Of a DNA stretch of 32,182 bases, positions 1-8,005 are shown in pieces. The first letter of the stretch is position 1; each line of letters begins with the position of its first letter. Both the position numbers and the translations under genes were made by a program. A model generated the notes under the pieces. The model was not told where the DNA came from and did not search any database. It saw only the letters and a list, made by a program, of their open reading frames with translations. This DNA is from Cyanobacteria bacterium UBA6984. GTDB lineage: Bacteria > Cyanobacteriota > Vampirovibrionia > Gastranaerophilales > Gastranaerophilaceae. The stretch covers positions 1-32,182 of the forward strand of contig DJYG01000058.1 in assembly GCA_002450015.1 (NCBI GenBank), in the 5' to 3' direction.

Positions 1-188
1 AATCGGGTTGTGGTTTTTGTGAAAGAGGATTTTCGGTAGGGTGAAACCCGTAAGGTGTCGGTCGGACGTTTTACCTCTCACAAAAACATTCACTGGATGT
101 TTTTGTTCGGCAGAGTGCCGACACCCCGAATAATCCGATAACTTTTGCCACCAAAAGTTTCCTCCGTCCGAGTAGGACAATAAATAAA
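1..188. other. G+C-richer hairpin-filled segment with an open minus-strand frame
   Basis: By hand count about 47% G+C over 1-180, well above the surrounding AT-rich DNA. It is dense in inverted repeats: 13-28 with 74-87 (GTTTTTGTG.. / CCTCTCACAAAAAC), 54-61 with 118-125 (GGTGTCGG/CCGACACC), a perfect 10-bp hairpin at 80-106, and small hairpins at 108-120, 140-159 and 166-178. On the minus strand one frame stays open from about 188 to the window edge (about 62 codons, no ATG). It contains TGFTLPKILF, which resembles the prepilin cleavage motif GFTLxE but has Lys in place of the Glu. It may be an intergenic repeat, a structured RNA, or the lead-in of a pilin gene lying to the left. I cannot decide between these. 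Confidence 0.35.
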
Positions 189-209
189 TGTTTTAATAGT
201 TAACAATAA

Positions 210-395
210 ACTAAAAGACTGGATTCTGGTTTTGATGCATCTGGTAATCCATTGCCTTGCAAAATACCTACCTTTTCTTGCGGAGCTTGGATATTAACAA
301 CAGGTAACATGGATTATTTAAAAACAACTGATGGCAAAACTTGTCCTGATAAAACAACTATATTAGACGGAGTTTCAAATATTTCCTGCAAATAA
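210..395 (+). pseudogene. 3' remnant of a type II secretion/type IV pilin-like gene
   Basis: An in-frame stop at 207-209 is followed by an open stretch with no start codon, ending at TAA 393-395. The reading is rich in Cys, Gly, Thr and Asn and includes CGAWILTTGNMDYLK and a terminal Cys-Lys. This is the style of the C-terminal end of the many pseudopilin-like proteins of gut Melainabacteria, which end in short disulphide-bonded tails. The hydrophobic N-terminal helix and its GFTLxE cleavage motif are absent. The upstream end abuts the G+C-richer segment 1-188, which could have replaced the 5' part. The pilin assignment rests on composition and recognition of the tail only. Confidence 0.45.
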
Positions 396-398
396 AAA

Positions 399-425
399 GA
401 GTCTTTTTTTTAATGTTAAAGACTC
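399..425 (-). terminator. Intrinsic terminator, minus strand
   Basis: GAGTCTTT (399-406) pairs with AAAGACTC (418-425). Read leftward the stem is followed by TTTTTATTT. It is the first terminator-like structure past the end of the permease gene at 511. A second AT-rich 10-bp inverted repeat lies between them at 444-453/471-480. Confidence 0.5.
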
Positions 426-443
426 CAAAGAATAGCTGGAAGT

Positions 444-480
444 ATGAAAAAGATTTAATTATATTTAACGTCTTTTTCAT
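444..480. repeat. 10-bp inverted repeat downstream of the permease gene
   Basis: ATGAAAAAGA (444-453) and TCTTTTTCAT (471-480) are perfect complements with a 17-nt loop. The position just past the permease stop suggests a 3' stabilising hairpin. There is no clear T-tract outside the stem, so a terminator role is uncertain. Confidence 0.35.
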
Positions 481-510
481 TATTTTAGCAATTAGTCAAA
501 TGGTTATAAT

Positions 511-1827
511 TTAGAATAATATTACAGAAAGCAGAGCAGATAATATAAGGGCTGTATTGTAATGTAAAAATGTCGGTATGCAAGTATCCCAAACATGGTT
601 ATGCTGTCCGTCAGCATTCAGACCTGATGTCGGGCCAAGTGTTGTATCGGATGCCGGTGAACCGGCATCACCAAGAGCCGCTGCTGCTGCTATAATTGCT
701 ACTGTTTGAGCTGGATTAAAATTTAAGCTTATGCACACAGGTACAAATATAACCGCCAAAATCGGTATTGTACCGAATGATGTGCCAATTCCTATTGTTA
801 TAAACAAACCTGTTAATAGCATTAATACACTTGCAATAAGCTTATTTGCAGGAATAATAGTCATTATTGAACTTACAAAAGTTTCTATTCCGCCTGTTGT
901 TTTAAGCACTGCGGCAAAACCAGCAGCTACAAGCATTACAAACGCTATATAGCCCATCAAGCCTACACCCTCATCTATCAAATTATCCATTTTATGATGT
1001 TTTATTGTCCCTGTTCCAAAAATTATACCAAGTCCAACTAATGCACCGAGCGGTAATGATTTTGTTATAAGCTGAATAATTAATGTTGCAAATGCCGCAA
1101 ACAATGTTATGTAATGCTCTTTTGTAAATTTATCCACGTCTTGTTTATCAATTTGTACTTTAGAAGTTTCAATATTTTTATATTCTCTTGGACTTCTATA
1201 TGAAACAAAAATTGAAATTAACAATGCAATGAACATACCTATTCCGAGCAAAGTAGTATATTTCCATATATCACCTTTTACAATGTTCATTCCGTTTTGA
1301 ACTATATTGTCAGCAATCAAGCCTTGAAAAATCAACCCAAAACCGGCAGGAACAACTATATAAGGCATTTTTAATCCAAATGTAAGACAGCACGCAACTG
1401 CACGTCTGTCAATTTTTAAAACATTCATAATATGCAACAAGGGTGGTATTAAAATTGGTATAAATGCAATATGTACCGGAATTAAATTTTGTGATAGCAT
1501 TGCTATCATTGTTAAAATTACAAAAAGAATATATTTATTATTTTTAATTAATTTAGATATTTTATTTGCTAAAATATTTGCAAGACCTGTTTGAGTCATT
1601 GCAGCGGCAAATGCTCCTAACAGAATATAACTCAATGCTGTTTCTGAATTGTTTCCCATTCCTGAAATAAACGTATTCATAACATCTGTAATATTCATTT
1701 TTGCACAAACACCCGCAATAATTGCTGAAATCATTATTGAAAGCAAAACATTAACCTTGCATAAACATAAAATGCAAAGTAATGTTATTGAAATTAATAC
1801 AGGATTAAAAAAAATCGTGCTATCCAT
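511..1827 (-). CDS. Na+/H+ antiporter family permease (YuiF/NhaC-like)
   Basis: A 438-residue, highly hydrophobic protein with about 11-12 likely membrane segments. The C-terminal part carries SPASDTTLGPTSGLNADGQHNH, typical of the antiporter family that includes Bacillus YuiF, together with ALGDAGSPASD. Some members of that family exchange Na+ and H+ and others have been proposed to carry amino acids such as histidine, so the substrate is not settled. It is the last gene of the leftward gltA block, 37 nt after pgi. The start is odd. The ATG at 1825-1827 lies in the loop/stem of a terminator-like hairpin (1807-1844) and has no Shine-Dalgarno site. The family's usual N-terminus aligns near this Met, so the gene does not look truncated. 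Translation may be low or conditional. Confidence 0.85.
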   Translation of the reverse strand: MDSTIFFNPVLISITLLCILCLCKVNVLLSIMISAIIAGVCAKMNITDVMNTFISGMGNNSETALSYILLGAFAAAMTQTGLANILANKISKLIKNNKYILFVILTMIAMLSQNLIPVHIAFIPILIPPLLHIMNVLKIDRRAVACCLTFGLKMPYIVVPAGFGLIFQGLIADNIVQNGMNIVKGDIWKYTTLLGIGMFIALLISIFVSYRSPREYKNIETSKVQIDKQDVDKFTKEHYITLFAAFATLIIQLITKSLPLGALVGLGIIFGTGTIKHHKMDNLIDEGVGLMGYIAFVMLVAAGFAAVLKTTGGIETFVSSIMTIIPANKLIASVLMLLTGLFITIGIGTSFGTIPILAVIFVPVCISLNFNPAQTVAIIAAAAALGDAGSPASDTTLGPTSGLNADGQHNHVWDTCIPTFLHYNTALILSALLSVILF

Positions 1828-1844
1828 AATTTAAGGATAGCACG
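1807..1844 (-). terminator. Intrinsic terminator after pgi, overlapping the next gene's start
   Basis: On the minus strand CGTGCTATCC (1844-1835), a 9-nt loop and GGATAGCACG (1825-1816) form a perfect 10-bp stem. A is next, then eight T (1814-1807). This is a textbook Rho-independent terminator for pgi. Its 3' arm and T-tract are also codons 1-7 of the downstream permease gene, and the ATG begins at the loop/stem junction. It may act as an attenuator rather than a simple terminator. Confidence 0.8.
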
Positions 1845-1864
1845 AAAATTTTTATAATGTTATA

Positions 1865-3349
1865 TTATTGTCCCGGAGTAAGCTCATAAGGACTGTTTGG
1901 TTTAAATTTATTCTTATAAACTTCTACGTGTGATTGGAATACTTCAGGCAATTTTTCAGGCATTTGAGCTTTTGCCTGTCTTCTTAGCATACCCGTATAA
2001 ACGATTTCAAAATGTTTTGCTTGAACATATTCTCCAATTGCTTCAGGTTTAATAGCATCGTTTTCAACATCAAGAATTTCCATTTCAACAGGAACTTTTT
2101 CTGCATAAGAAACCAAAATTGCACCTAAATATTTTTTGTAATTTGGCGAAATATCAGGTGACATAACAGTCATTACAACGTGATATTTATCTCTGTTTGC
2201 CGGATAGAAAAATCCTTCTGAAGCATAATGCATACTATCCGGAGCTTTTGTTGCATTAAAGTTAAAATCCTTAAGAGATTCTAAATATAATTGCTTAATC
2301 CAATTTTCTCCGCCACCTTCAAACAATCGTCCAAAGTATTGTTGTTGCTTTAATTTGTACCCAAACTGAATAGCATAAAGATTAAACATTGCACTTCTTG
2401 CAGCAGGATTTGAGTCTAAATTATTGCTTAAACATTTTTTAGATGTATTTGCTGCACTTTTAAGAATTCTTTCAACATTTGTTTTTGAAACTCCTGCATA
2501 AGCTGCGGCAAATAATCCCGCATCATCAAACATGCTAAAACGACCGCCTACACCGTCATGAATATATAATTCTTTAATGTAATTGTTATCTTTACCATTT
2601 TTTAGACCAATTTTTCCACGTAAATTTTTTTCATTTGGTGTTTTATCAGTACAAATTGCAAAATGGCTTTGTGCAGCCTTTAAAGCCTCATTGTTTGATA
2701 ACCCCTTTGATTTGTAATAATCAAAAAGCATTTTTTCAAATCGTAAAAACCCGTCTTTTGTTTCAAACGTTGTACCTGATTTTGAGACTACTAAAAAATT
2801 TAATTCATTTACAGGTTTGCCTACTTCAGCAAGAAAATTATTAAAGCTTATCGGATCAATATCTGAATAGAAATATACATTTCCTTTGTTACCTACACCA
2901 TTCATATTTAGTAAAAATTCTGCCGTATGTTTTGAGCCGCCAATACCTAGAACAACAAGTGGTCTTTCTGTTAAATCTTTTCTTGATTTAAGTGTTTCAG
3001 CTTGTAAATATATCTCATCCAAGTGAGATTTTGTACCACGCTTTGCAAGTTGTTCTGATGGTAAATCCACCCATTTTAAAAATTCTTTTGGATTATTTTT
3101 TCTTGATGAAAAATCTTTCAATACTTTGTACATCAAAGAATCATAATACTCTTGAACTTCTTCAAAATTGTACATATTTGTTCGATTATCTTTTTGAAAA
3201 ACAAAAACTTGCGTTAATGGTGATTTTAGTTTTTCAATTTTTTTTATTTGACTAACCGTCGGTTGTGGTTTTGTTTGAGCTTCTGCAACGAGATTCACTT
3301 TTTCCATATCCGGATTTATCATCATTGCAAATAGTAATTCTGATAACAT
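1865..3349 (-). CDS. pgi: Glucose-6-phosphate isomerase
   Basis: Interconverts glucose 6-phosphate and fructose 6-phosphate in cytoplasmic glycolysis/gluconeogenesis. The 494-residue protein has the sugar-isomerase fold signatures: VVLGIGGSKHTAEFL (about residues 132-145), the phosphate-binding loop VVSKSGTTFET (187-197), GVGGRFSMFDDAGL (266-279), and GGGENWIKQLYLES, likely carrying the catalytic glutamate. The first 45 residues are Lys/Gln-rich and look disordered. A strong AAAGGAGG lies 4 nt before the ATG and supports this start. The gene follows the 3368-4222 gene by 18 nt, so the two are probably co-transcribed with gltA. A strong terminator lies immediately after the stop. Confidence in the family is high. 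Confidence 0.93.
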   Translation of the reverse strand: MLSELLFAMMINPDMEKVNLVAEAQTKPQPTVSQIKKIEKLKSPLTQVFVFQKDNRTNMYNFEEVQEYYDSLMYKVLKDFSSRKNNPKEFLKWVDLPSEQLAKRGTKSHLDEIYLQAETLKSRKDLTERPLVVLGIGGSKHTAEFLLNMNGVGNKGNVYFYSDIDPISFNNFLAEVGKPVNELNFLVVSKSGTTFETKDGFLRFEKMLFDYYKSKGLSNNEALKAAQSHFAICTDKTPNEKNLRGKIGLKNGKDNNYIKELYIHDGVGGRFSMFDDAGLFAAAYAGVSKTNVERILKSAANTSKKCLSNNLDSNPAARSAMFNLYAIQFGYKLKQQQYFGRLFEGGGENWIKQLYLESLKDFNFNATKAPDSMHYASEGFFYPANRDKYHVVMTVMSPDISPNYKKYLGAILVSYAEKVPVEMEILDVENDAIKPEAIGEYVQAKHFEIVYTGMLRRQAKAQMPEKLPEVFQSHVEVYKNKFKPNSPYELTPGQ

Positions 3350-3367
3350 CTTACCTCCTTTTCATTT

Positions 3368-4222
3368 CTAATTATATATAGTTGTATCTTCCAGTAATTT
3401 TAATTCAAAAGGACTATTTGCCGGAATTGAAATACTTCCACCCTTTGAAAACATTGCAAATAATGGTGAACCCATAACATTAACCCCCAAGACAAGAACT
3501 CCTGTTATTAACGTAAACGGACTAAATATAATTGTTACGTTGTCACCTGCAAGTTTTTTTGTCTTTGACCACATTTTATCGTAAAATCTTTTCCCTGGTT
3601 TTATTGATTTTGCTATGTTTTGCCAATATGTCCTTTTACCTTTTATATTGTTAAAGTATATATTTTTATAATTTGTTTTAGTTACTTTTGCATTAATTTC
3701 TTGTGTTCTGCCATTTACTGTAACATTATCAACTTTTATAACTAAAAGACCACCGTTACCTGTTATTTGAGGAGAATGCGAATCTACTACCACACCGACA
3801 AATCTCGTATTTTCCGGCAAAGAAAAAAATTTTGTCTTAATTGGTTTTGCAAGTCTAAAGTATATTTTTGCACCGACAGACATTCTGTCAGAAATTCCTG
3901 AAGTTAGTCGTACTGTAAATTTTGTACCCCTTTTTAATGTTATTTTTTGTCCATTTGATTTTGGCAGTGTTTTAACTTCTTTTAATTGTGGTGTAGTCTG
4001 AGTTGTTATAGGTGCTGAAAAATTCTCATTAGATTTCAATGGAATATCATTTTTTAAATTATCCGGTAAAGGCGGTAGTAAATCTTGTTCAATTTTTTTT
4101 GGATTATATTTTTTTCTTATTTCTGAATCAACAGAAGTATCTATGTCTAAGACAGCACATGCCGGCAGACACAGATAAAAAATTGATATAAAAATTATAA
4201 ATAGTTTATTTAAGAATATCAT
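3368..4222 (-). CDS. Secreted/envelope protein of unknown function in the gltA-pgi block
   Basis: About 284 residues from the ATG at 4222. The frame can be extended to a GTG at 4252, but the ATG gives a clean signal peptide (MIFLNKLFIIFISIFYLCLPACA) and has AAGG about 7 nt upstream. The cleavage site may end CLPACA; a lipobox is not clear. A Pro/Asn/Lys-rich linker follows. The central part (ITLKRGTKFTVRLTSGISD .. GAKIYFRLAKPIKT .. LPENTRFVGVVVD) is beta-rich and resembles the beta-barrel region of envelope assembly proteins, without a family I can name. The C-terminal GSISIPANSPFELKLLED contains another beta hairpin. The start overlaps the gltA stop by 17 nt, so translation is likely coupled. 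I do not recognise a function. Confidence 0.7.
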   Translation of the reverse strand: MIFLNKLFIIFISIFYLCLPACAVLDIDTSVDSEIRKKYNPKKIEQDLLPPLPDNLKNDIPLKSNENFSAPITTQTTPQLKEVKTLPKSNGQKITLKRGTKFTVRLTSGISDRMSVGAKIYFRLAKPIKTKFFSLPENTRFVGVVVDSHSPQITGNGGLLVIKVDNVTVNGRTQEINAKVTKTNYKNIYFNNIKGKRTYWQNIAKSIKPGKRFYDKMWSKTKKLAGDNVTIIFSPFTLITGVLVLGVNVMGSPLFAMFSKGGSISIPANSPFELKLLEDTTIYN

Positions 4223-5576
4223 TAATAGCCTTAGCCGCTCTTTTTCCTGCACCCATTGCGTTTATCGCAGTTGATTCTCCTGTTGGTGCAACATCACCAC
4301 CGGCATAAACTCTAGGAATAGATGTTAATCCTGTTTCCGAATCAATTGTAATATATCCTTTTTTATCAGTTGTAATTTCTAAACCATCTGCTTGAGCTGA
4401 TTTTTGAATTATAGGATTTGGACCTGTTCCTAATGCAACAATTACAGTATCGACATCAACGATTGTTGTTTCACCTGTGCCAACCGGTCTTCTTCTACCG
4501 CTTTCGTCAGGTTCTCCAAGTTCCATAACCTCCAGTTTTAAACCTGTAACATATCCGTCTTCACCAAGAATTTCCATCGGAGAATGAAGAAGTTTAAATA
4601 CAACACCTTCTTCTTTTGCATGTCTTACTTCTTCTTTTCTTGCCGGCAATTCTGCTTCTGTTCTTCTATATACAATAGTAACATCTTCAAAACCTGCTCT
4701 TAAAGCTGTTCTAGCAGCATCCATCGCAACATTACCACCACCTATAATAGCAGCTTTTTTGCCAACTCTCAATGGTGTAGGGTATTTTTCATCATTTGCA
4801 TGCATTAAGTTAACTCGGGTCAAAAATTCATTTGCGGAATATACTCCGTTTAAATTTTCACCTGCAACTCCCAACATTTTTGGAAGTCCTGCTCCGGAAC
4901 AAATAAATATTGCATCATAACCATCTTCTTCAAGCTGTTTTAATGTTATAGATTTACCAACAATTACATTTTTGTTAAATACTACACCCATTTTTTTCAA
5001 AGCTTCCAGTTCTCTATCTAAAACTGTCCTAGGTAATCTGAATGGTGGAATTCCATATCTTAATACACCGCCAAGTTCGTGTAAAGCCTCAAAAACAGTA
5101 ACTTCATGACCTGCTTTTCTTAAATCTGCCGCTGCGGTTATACCTGCACAACCAGAACCGACTATTGCAACTTTTTTACCGCTTGGCTTTATTTCTGTTT
5201 CAGCAGCTTTTGTTGCATCACCAACATATCTTTCCAATGCACCGATTGCAACAGAATCACCTTTTATGCCTAGTACACACTTACCTTCGCATTGTCTTTC
5301 TTGAGGGCAAACTCGACCGCAAACTGATGGAAGCATGCTTGATTCTCTGATAATTTCTCCCGCTTTTTCTATATTACCATCTTTTACCTGTTGAATAAAT
5401 GCAGGAATATTAATATTGACAGGACATCCGGAAACACATCTTGGATTTTTACAATTTAAACATCTTGATGATTCAAGTTTTGCTTGTTCGTCTGTTAAAT
5501 TATCTTCTACCGGATTGAAATTTGTTTTTCTCACCATTGGGTCTTGTTCGTGTTGTCTTTGTCTTTCCACTGCCAT
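4206..5576 (-). CDS. gltA: NADPH-dependent glutamate synthase (GltA/GltD type)
   Basis: Transfers electrons from NADPH through FAD and Fe-S clusters for glutamate formation from glutamine and 2-oxoglutarate, or acts as the homotetrameric GltA type. At 456 residues it matches the family length. Visible features are the N-terminal cysteine cluster CLNCKNPRCVSGC (Cys39, 42, 47, 51), a second cluster CGRVCPQERQCEGKC (Cys86, 90, 96, 100), the FAD motif GSGCAG (140-145), the NADPH motif GGGNVAMDAAR, and a C-terminal YAGGDVAPTGESTAINAMGAG that closes the FAD site. AGGAGA lies about 8 nt before the ATG. No large subunit is adjacent, which favours the stand-alone GltA reading or a partner elsewhere. 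The sulfide-dehydrogenase NfnB/SudA family has the same architecture and cannot be excluded from sequence alone. Confidence 0.88.
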   Translation of the reverse strand: MAVERQRQHEQDPMVRKTNFNPVEDNLTDEQAKLESSRCLNCKNPRCVSGCPVNINIPAFIQQVKDGNIEKAGEIIRESSMLPSVCGRVCPQERQCEGKCVLGIKGDSVAIGALERYVGDATKAAETEIKPSGKKVAIVGSGCAGITAAADLRKAGHEVTVFEALHELGGVLRYGIPPFRLPRTVLDRELEALKKMGVVFNKNVIVGKSITLKQLEEDGYDAIFICSGAGLPKMLGVAGENLNGVYSANEFLTRVNLMHANDEKYPTPLRVGKKAAIIGGGNVAMDAARTALRAGFEDVTIVYRRTEAELPARKEEVRHAKEEGVVFKLLHSPMEILGEDGYVTGLKLEVMELGEPDESGRRRPVGTGETTIVDVDTVIVALGTGPNPIIQKSAQADGLEITTDKKGYITIDSETGLTSIPRVYAGGDVAPTGESTAINAMGAGKRAAKAINDILK

Positions 5577-5643
5577 TTTCTATTCTCCTATGTTTTTCTT
5601 TAATTTTAAACATAAAAAAATGGTTATGCAAATTTTTTACAAT

Positions 5644-5666
5644 AAAAAAGGTATCTTTCGATACCT
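5644..5666 (-). terminator. Terminator after the 5700-6695 gene
   Basis: On the minus strand AGGTATC, a GAAA tetraloop and GATACCT form a 7-bp stem, followed by TTTTTT (5649-5644). Confidence 0.75.
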
Positions 5667-5699
5667 GAGAATTTATAATAAGAGTGATTATGAAATTTA

Positions 5700-6695
5700 T
5701 TATGCAAATGTTTTAAATGAATCTTCAACGTTTTTCTTACATACACTTTTAACAGCTTCCATTTCTGTTTGTATTGCGTTATGCTCTGTATCAAGCTGTT
5801 TTAATCTCAATTCCAAATCTCTGTCTTGAGCCTGAGTAATAGAAGTTTTAGCGTTAATATTATTCATTTCTTGTTCATATAAATAATTTTGATATGTATA
5901 TTCATTCATCGCGTCATTGTAAGCTGCCTCATCAGTAATCGTATTTGTAGTTACCGAAAATGTAGTACTGCTTCCGCTTGCTGGGGTGTGAGTAAAGCTT
6001 TGAACACGATTTTGCAAATCACGATTAATAGTACAAGGTGAATAGCTATCTTCTTTATACACATCAACATCTTGAGCCGAATAGTAAACTACTGCATTTG
6101 ATTTTGCATCATCTGCGGTTGCAATTGCAAGTTCTTTGTTTGTATAGTATTGATATTTTGGAACAGCCTCTGTACCAACATTAATATAATAAATATCTCC
6201 TGAATCAGGCATATCTGATTGAAGAATGTTTACAGCATCACCATGAATTTTTTTAGCTTCAGCATCAGAAGCATCATATTTTATAGGTTCATAAGATTTA
6301 CCACTCTTTGTTGTTATTAAGTAATCTCCTGATGCAGTCTTTGAAGCCTTTGATTTTTCATTATCACTACATGCCGGCATTCCTAATTCTACAGTTTTAT
6401 ATGAAAATATTACAGAATATTCGCCTGTTGGTTGACCGCTTTCATATATCGGAGATATTTGAGAAATTGTTGCTTGGTCATTGCCTCCGGGCATCATGAA
6501 TGTATATTGTATTTTTGTGTAATCTTGGGTTTTAGGTGGTGTTGGCACTTTAAGTGTCAACATTTGATTATACAAATTTGCAGATTCATTCGATAACTCG
6601 GTTCTTTGTTGATTAATCTGCTGACCTTCGTACTCGATATTTGTTTTTCTTGCAGTCAGGTTCAAAAACCTTGCCTGCGATGCTGCCATGCCCAT
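5700..6695 (-). CDS. MGMAASQARFL-family protein, copy 1 (unknown function)
   Basis: 331 residues with no signal peptide or membrane segment. The first 55 residues (MGMAASQARFLNLTARKTNI, then Gln/Asn-rich helix) and the last 110 (helical, ending KKNVEDSFKTFA) are near-identical to the neighbouring copy at 6968-7975. The middle (about 75-200) differs in sequence and has small indels. Both ends look helical or coiled-coil with a beta-rich centre. This layout recalls flagellar rod/hook-type secreted proteins, whose paired terminal helices associate; that is inference only. Start: ATG with GGAGAG 8 nt upstream, conserved in both copies. A sigma-28-like promoter lies at 6725-6752. I know the family only as hypothetical proteins of gut Melainabacteria. 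Confidence 0.85.
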   Translation of the reverse strand: MGMAASQARFLNLTARKTNIEYEGQQINQQRTELSNESANLYNQMLTLKVPTPPKTQDYTKIQYTFMMPGGNDQATISQISPIYESGQPTGEYSVIFSYKTVELGMPACSDNEKSKASKTASGDYLITTKSGKSYEPIKYDASDAEAKKIHGDAVNILQSDMPDSGDIYYINVGTEAVPKYQYYTNKELAIATADDAKSNAVVYYSAQDVDVYKEDSYSPCTINRDLQNRVQSFTHTPASGSSTTFSVTTNTITDEAAYNDAMNEYTYQNYLYEQEMNNINAKTSITQAQDRDLELRLKQLDTEHNAIQTEMEAVKSVCKKNVEDSFKTFA

Positions 6696-6724
6696 AAATA
6701 TCTCTCCATGCTATGTCATTCTTT

Positions 6725-6752
6725 ACATCGGTATATTTAATGATGATTTTTA
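6725..6752 (-). promoter_or_regulatory. Sigma-28-like promoter for copy 1
   Basis: On the minus strand TAAA (6752-6749), 16 nt, ACCGATGT (6732-6725), close to the FliA/SigD pattern TAAA-N15-GCCGATAT/AA. It lies 29 nt before the ATG. The block from here to the start codon is conserved with copy 2. Confidence 0.5.
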
Positions 6753-6872
6753 AAAAATCAACATAATATCCTCTATTTGATGTAAATTAATGTTAAATAT
6801 TTTATTATTTTCTTGCTATATCTGCATTATAAAATATGCAAATGTTTAAATAAACAATCTACAATACAATAG

Positions 6873-6899
6873 AAAAATGCCAACCTTTACTCGGTTGGC
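6873..6899 (-). terminator. Terminator after the 6968-7975 gene
   Basis: GCCAACC (6879-6885) and GGTTGGC (6893-6899) form a 7-bp stem with a 7-nt loop. On the minus strand it runs into ATTTTTC. Each paralogue therefore has its own promoter and terminator. Confidence 0.75.
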
Positions 6900-6967
6900 A
6901 CCATATAGCATGGAATATATAAAAATAAACCATATTTGAATTATAAAAAACAAATTTATTTTAATAG

Positions 6968-7975
6968 TTATGCAAAGGTTTTAAACGAATCTTCTACGTT
7001 CTTTTTACATACAGATTGAACAGTTTCAATTTCTGTTTGTACTGCGTTATGTTCTGTATCAAGCTGCTTTAATTTTAATTCGAGTTCTTTATCTTGAGCT
7101 TGTATTATTGAAGATTTAGCGTTAATGTTATTCATTTCTTGTTCATACAAATAATTTTTGTATGTATATTCGTTCATCGCGTCATTGTATGCGGCTTCAT
7201 CTGTAATTGTATTTGTAGTTACCGAAAATGTAGTACTGCTTCCGCTTGTTGGGGTGTGAGTAAAGCTTTGAACACGATTTTGAGCATCACGATTGATTGT
7301 ACAAGGTGAATAACTGTCCTCTTTATAAGTTTCAATATCCGATGCAGTATAATAAGTAACTGCATTTGATTGAGCTCCATCTGCCGTTGCAGCTGCTAAT
7401 TCGCTCGATTTATAATATTGATATTTTGGTGCAGCTTCTGTACCAACATTTACAAAATAAATATCTTCTGTTGTAGAAGAACCTTTTAAAATATCAACAG
7501 CATCATGGTGCAGTTTATATTGTTCTTTTTGTTCTTCTGTACCTGTTTCACTACCTATATATTTTATAAGTTCAAATTGTTTACCTGATGTTGTTGTAAT
7601 ATTATATACCGGATTAGCTGAAGTTCCACTATTCCTTGCTGCAGGTTTTTGATTATCTGTACAAGGAGCCATACCTAATTCAACTTCTTTGTATGAGAAA
7701 TTGACCGTATATTGATCGCTTGTTCCAATACGCACAATTTGAGAAATAGTTGCTTCATCATTACCACCCGGCATCATAAAGGTATATTGTATTTTTGTGT
7801 AATCACTTGTATTTGGAGGTGTTGGAACTTGAAGTGTTAACATTTGATTATACAAATTTGCCGACTCATTTGATAACGCTGTTCTTTGTTGGTTAATCTG
7901 TTGACCTTGATATTCTATATTTGTTTTTCTTGCAGTCAGGTTCAAAAACCTTGCCTGCGATGCAGCCATGCCCAT
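6968..7975 (-). CDS. MGMAASQARFL-family protein, copy 2 (unknown function)
   Basis: 335 residues and the tandem paralogue of 5700-6695. It has the same MGMAASQARFLNLTARKTNI start, the same Gln-rich helix, and the same C-terminal helical block ending KKNVEDSFKTFA. The variable centre (about 75-200) contains a short Gly/Ser/Thr-rich insertion absent from copy 1. No signal peptide, membrane segment or known catalytic motif is visible. The ATG has GGAGAG 8 nt upstream and a promoter-like element at 8006-8033. Stretches of DNA identity with copy 1 exceed what codon constraint explains, suggesting gene conversion or recent duplication. Function is unknown. A secreted or flagellar-associated role is a hypothesis drawn from promoter type and terminal helices. 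Confidence 0.85.
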   Translation of the reverse strand: MGMAASQARFLNLTARKTNIEYQGQQINQQRTALSNESANLYNQMLTLQVPTPPNTSDYTKIQYTFMMPGGNDEATISQIVRIGTSDQYTVNFSYKEVELGMAPCTDNQKPAARNSGTSANPVYNITTTSGKQFELIKYIGSETGTEEQKEQYKLHHDAVDILKGSSTTEDIYFVNVGTEAAPKYQYYKSSELAAATADGAQSNAVTYYTASDIETYKEDSYSPCTINRDAQNRVQSFTHTPTSGSSTTFSVTTNTITDEAAYNDAMNEYTYKNYLYEQEMNNINAKSSIIQAQDKELELKLKQLDTEHNAVQTEIETVQSVCKKNVEDSFKTFA

Positions 7976-8005
7976 AAATATCTCTCCATGCTATATCATA
8001 TCTTT

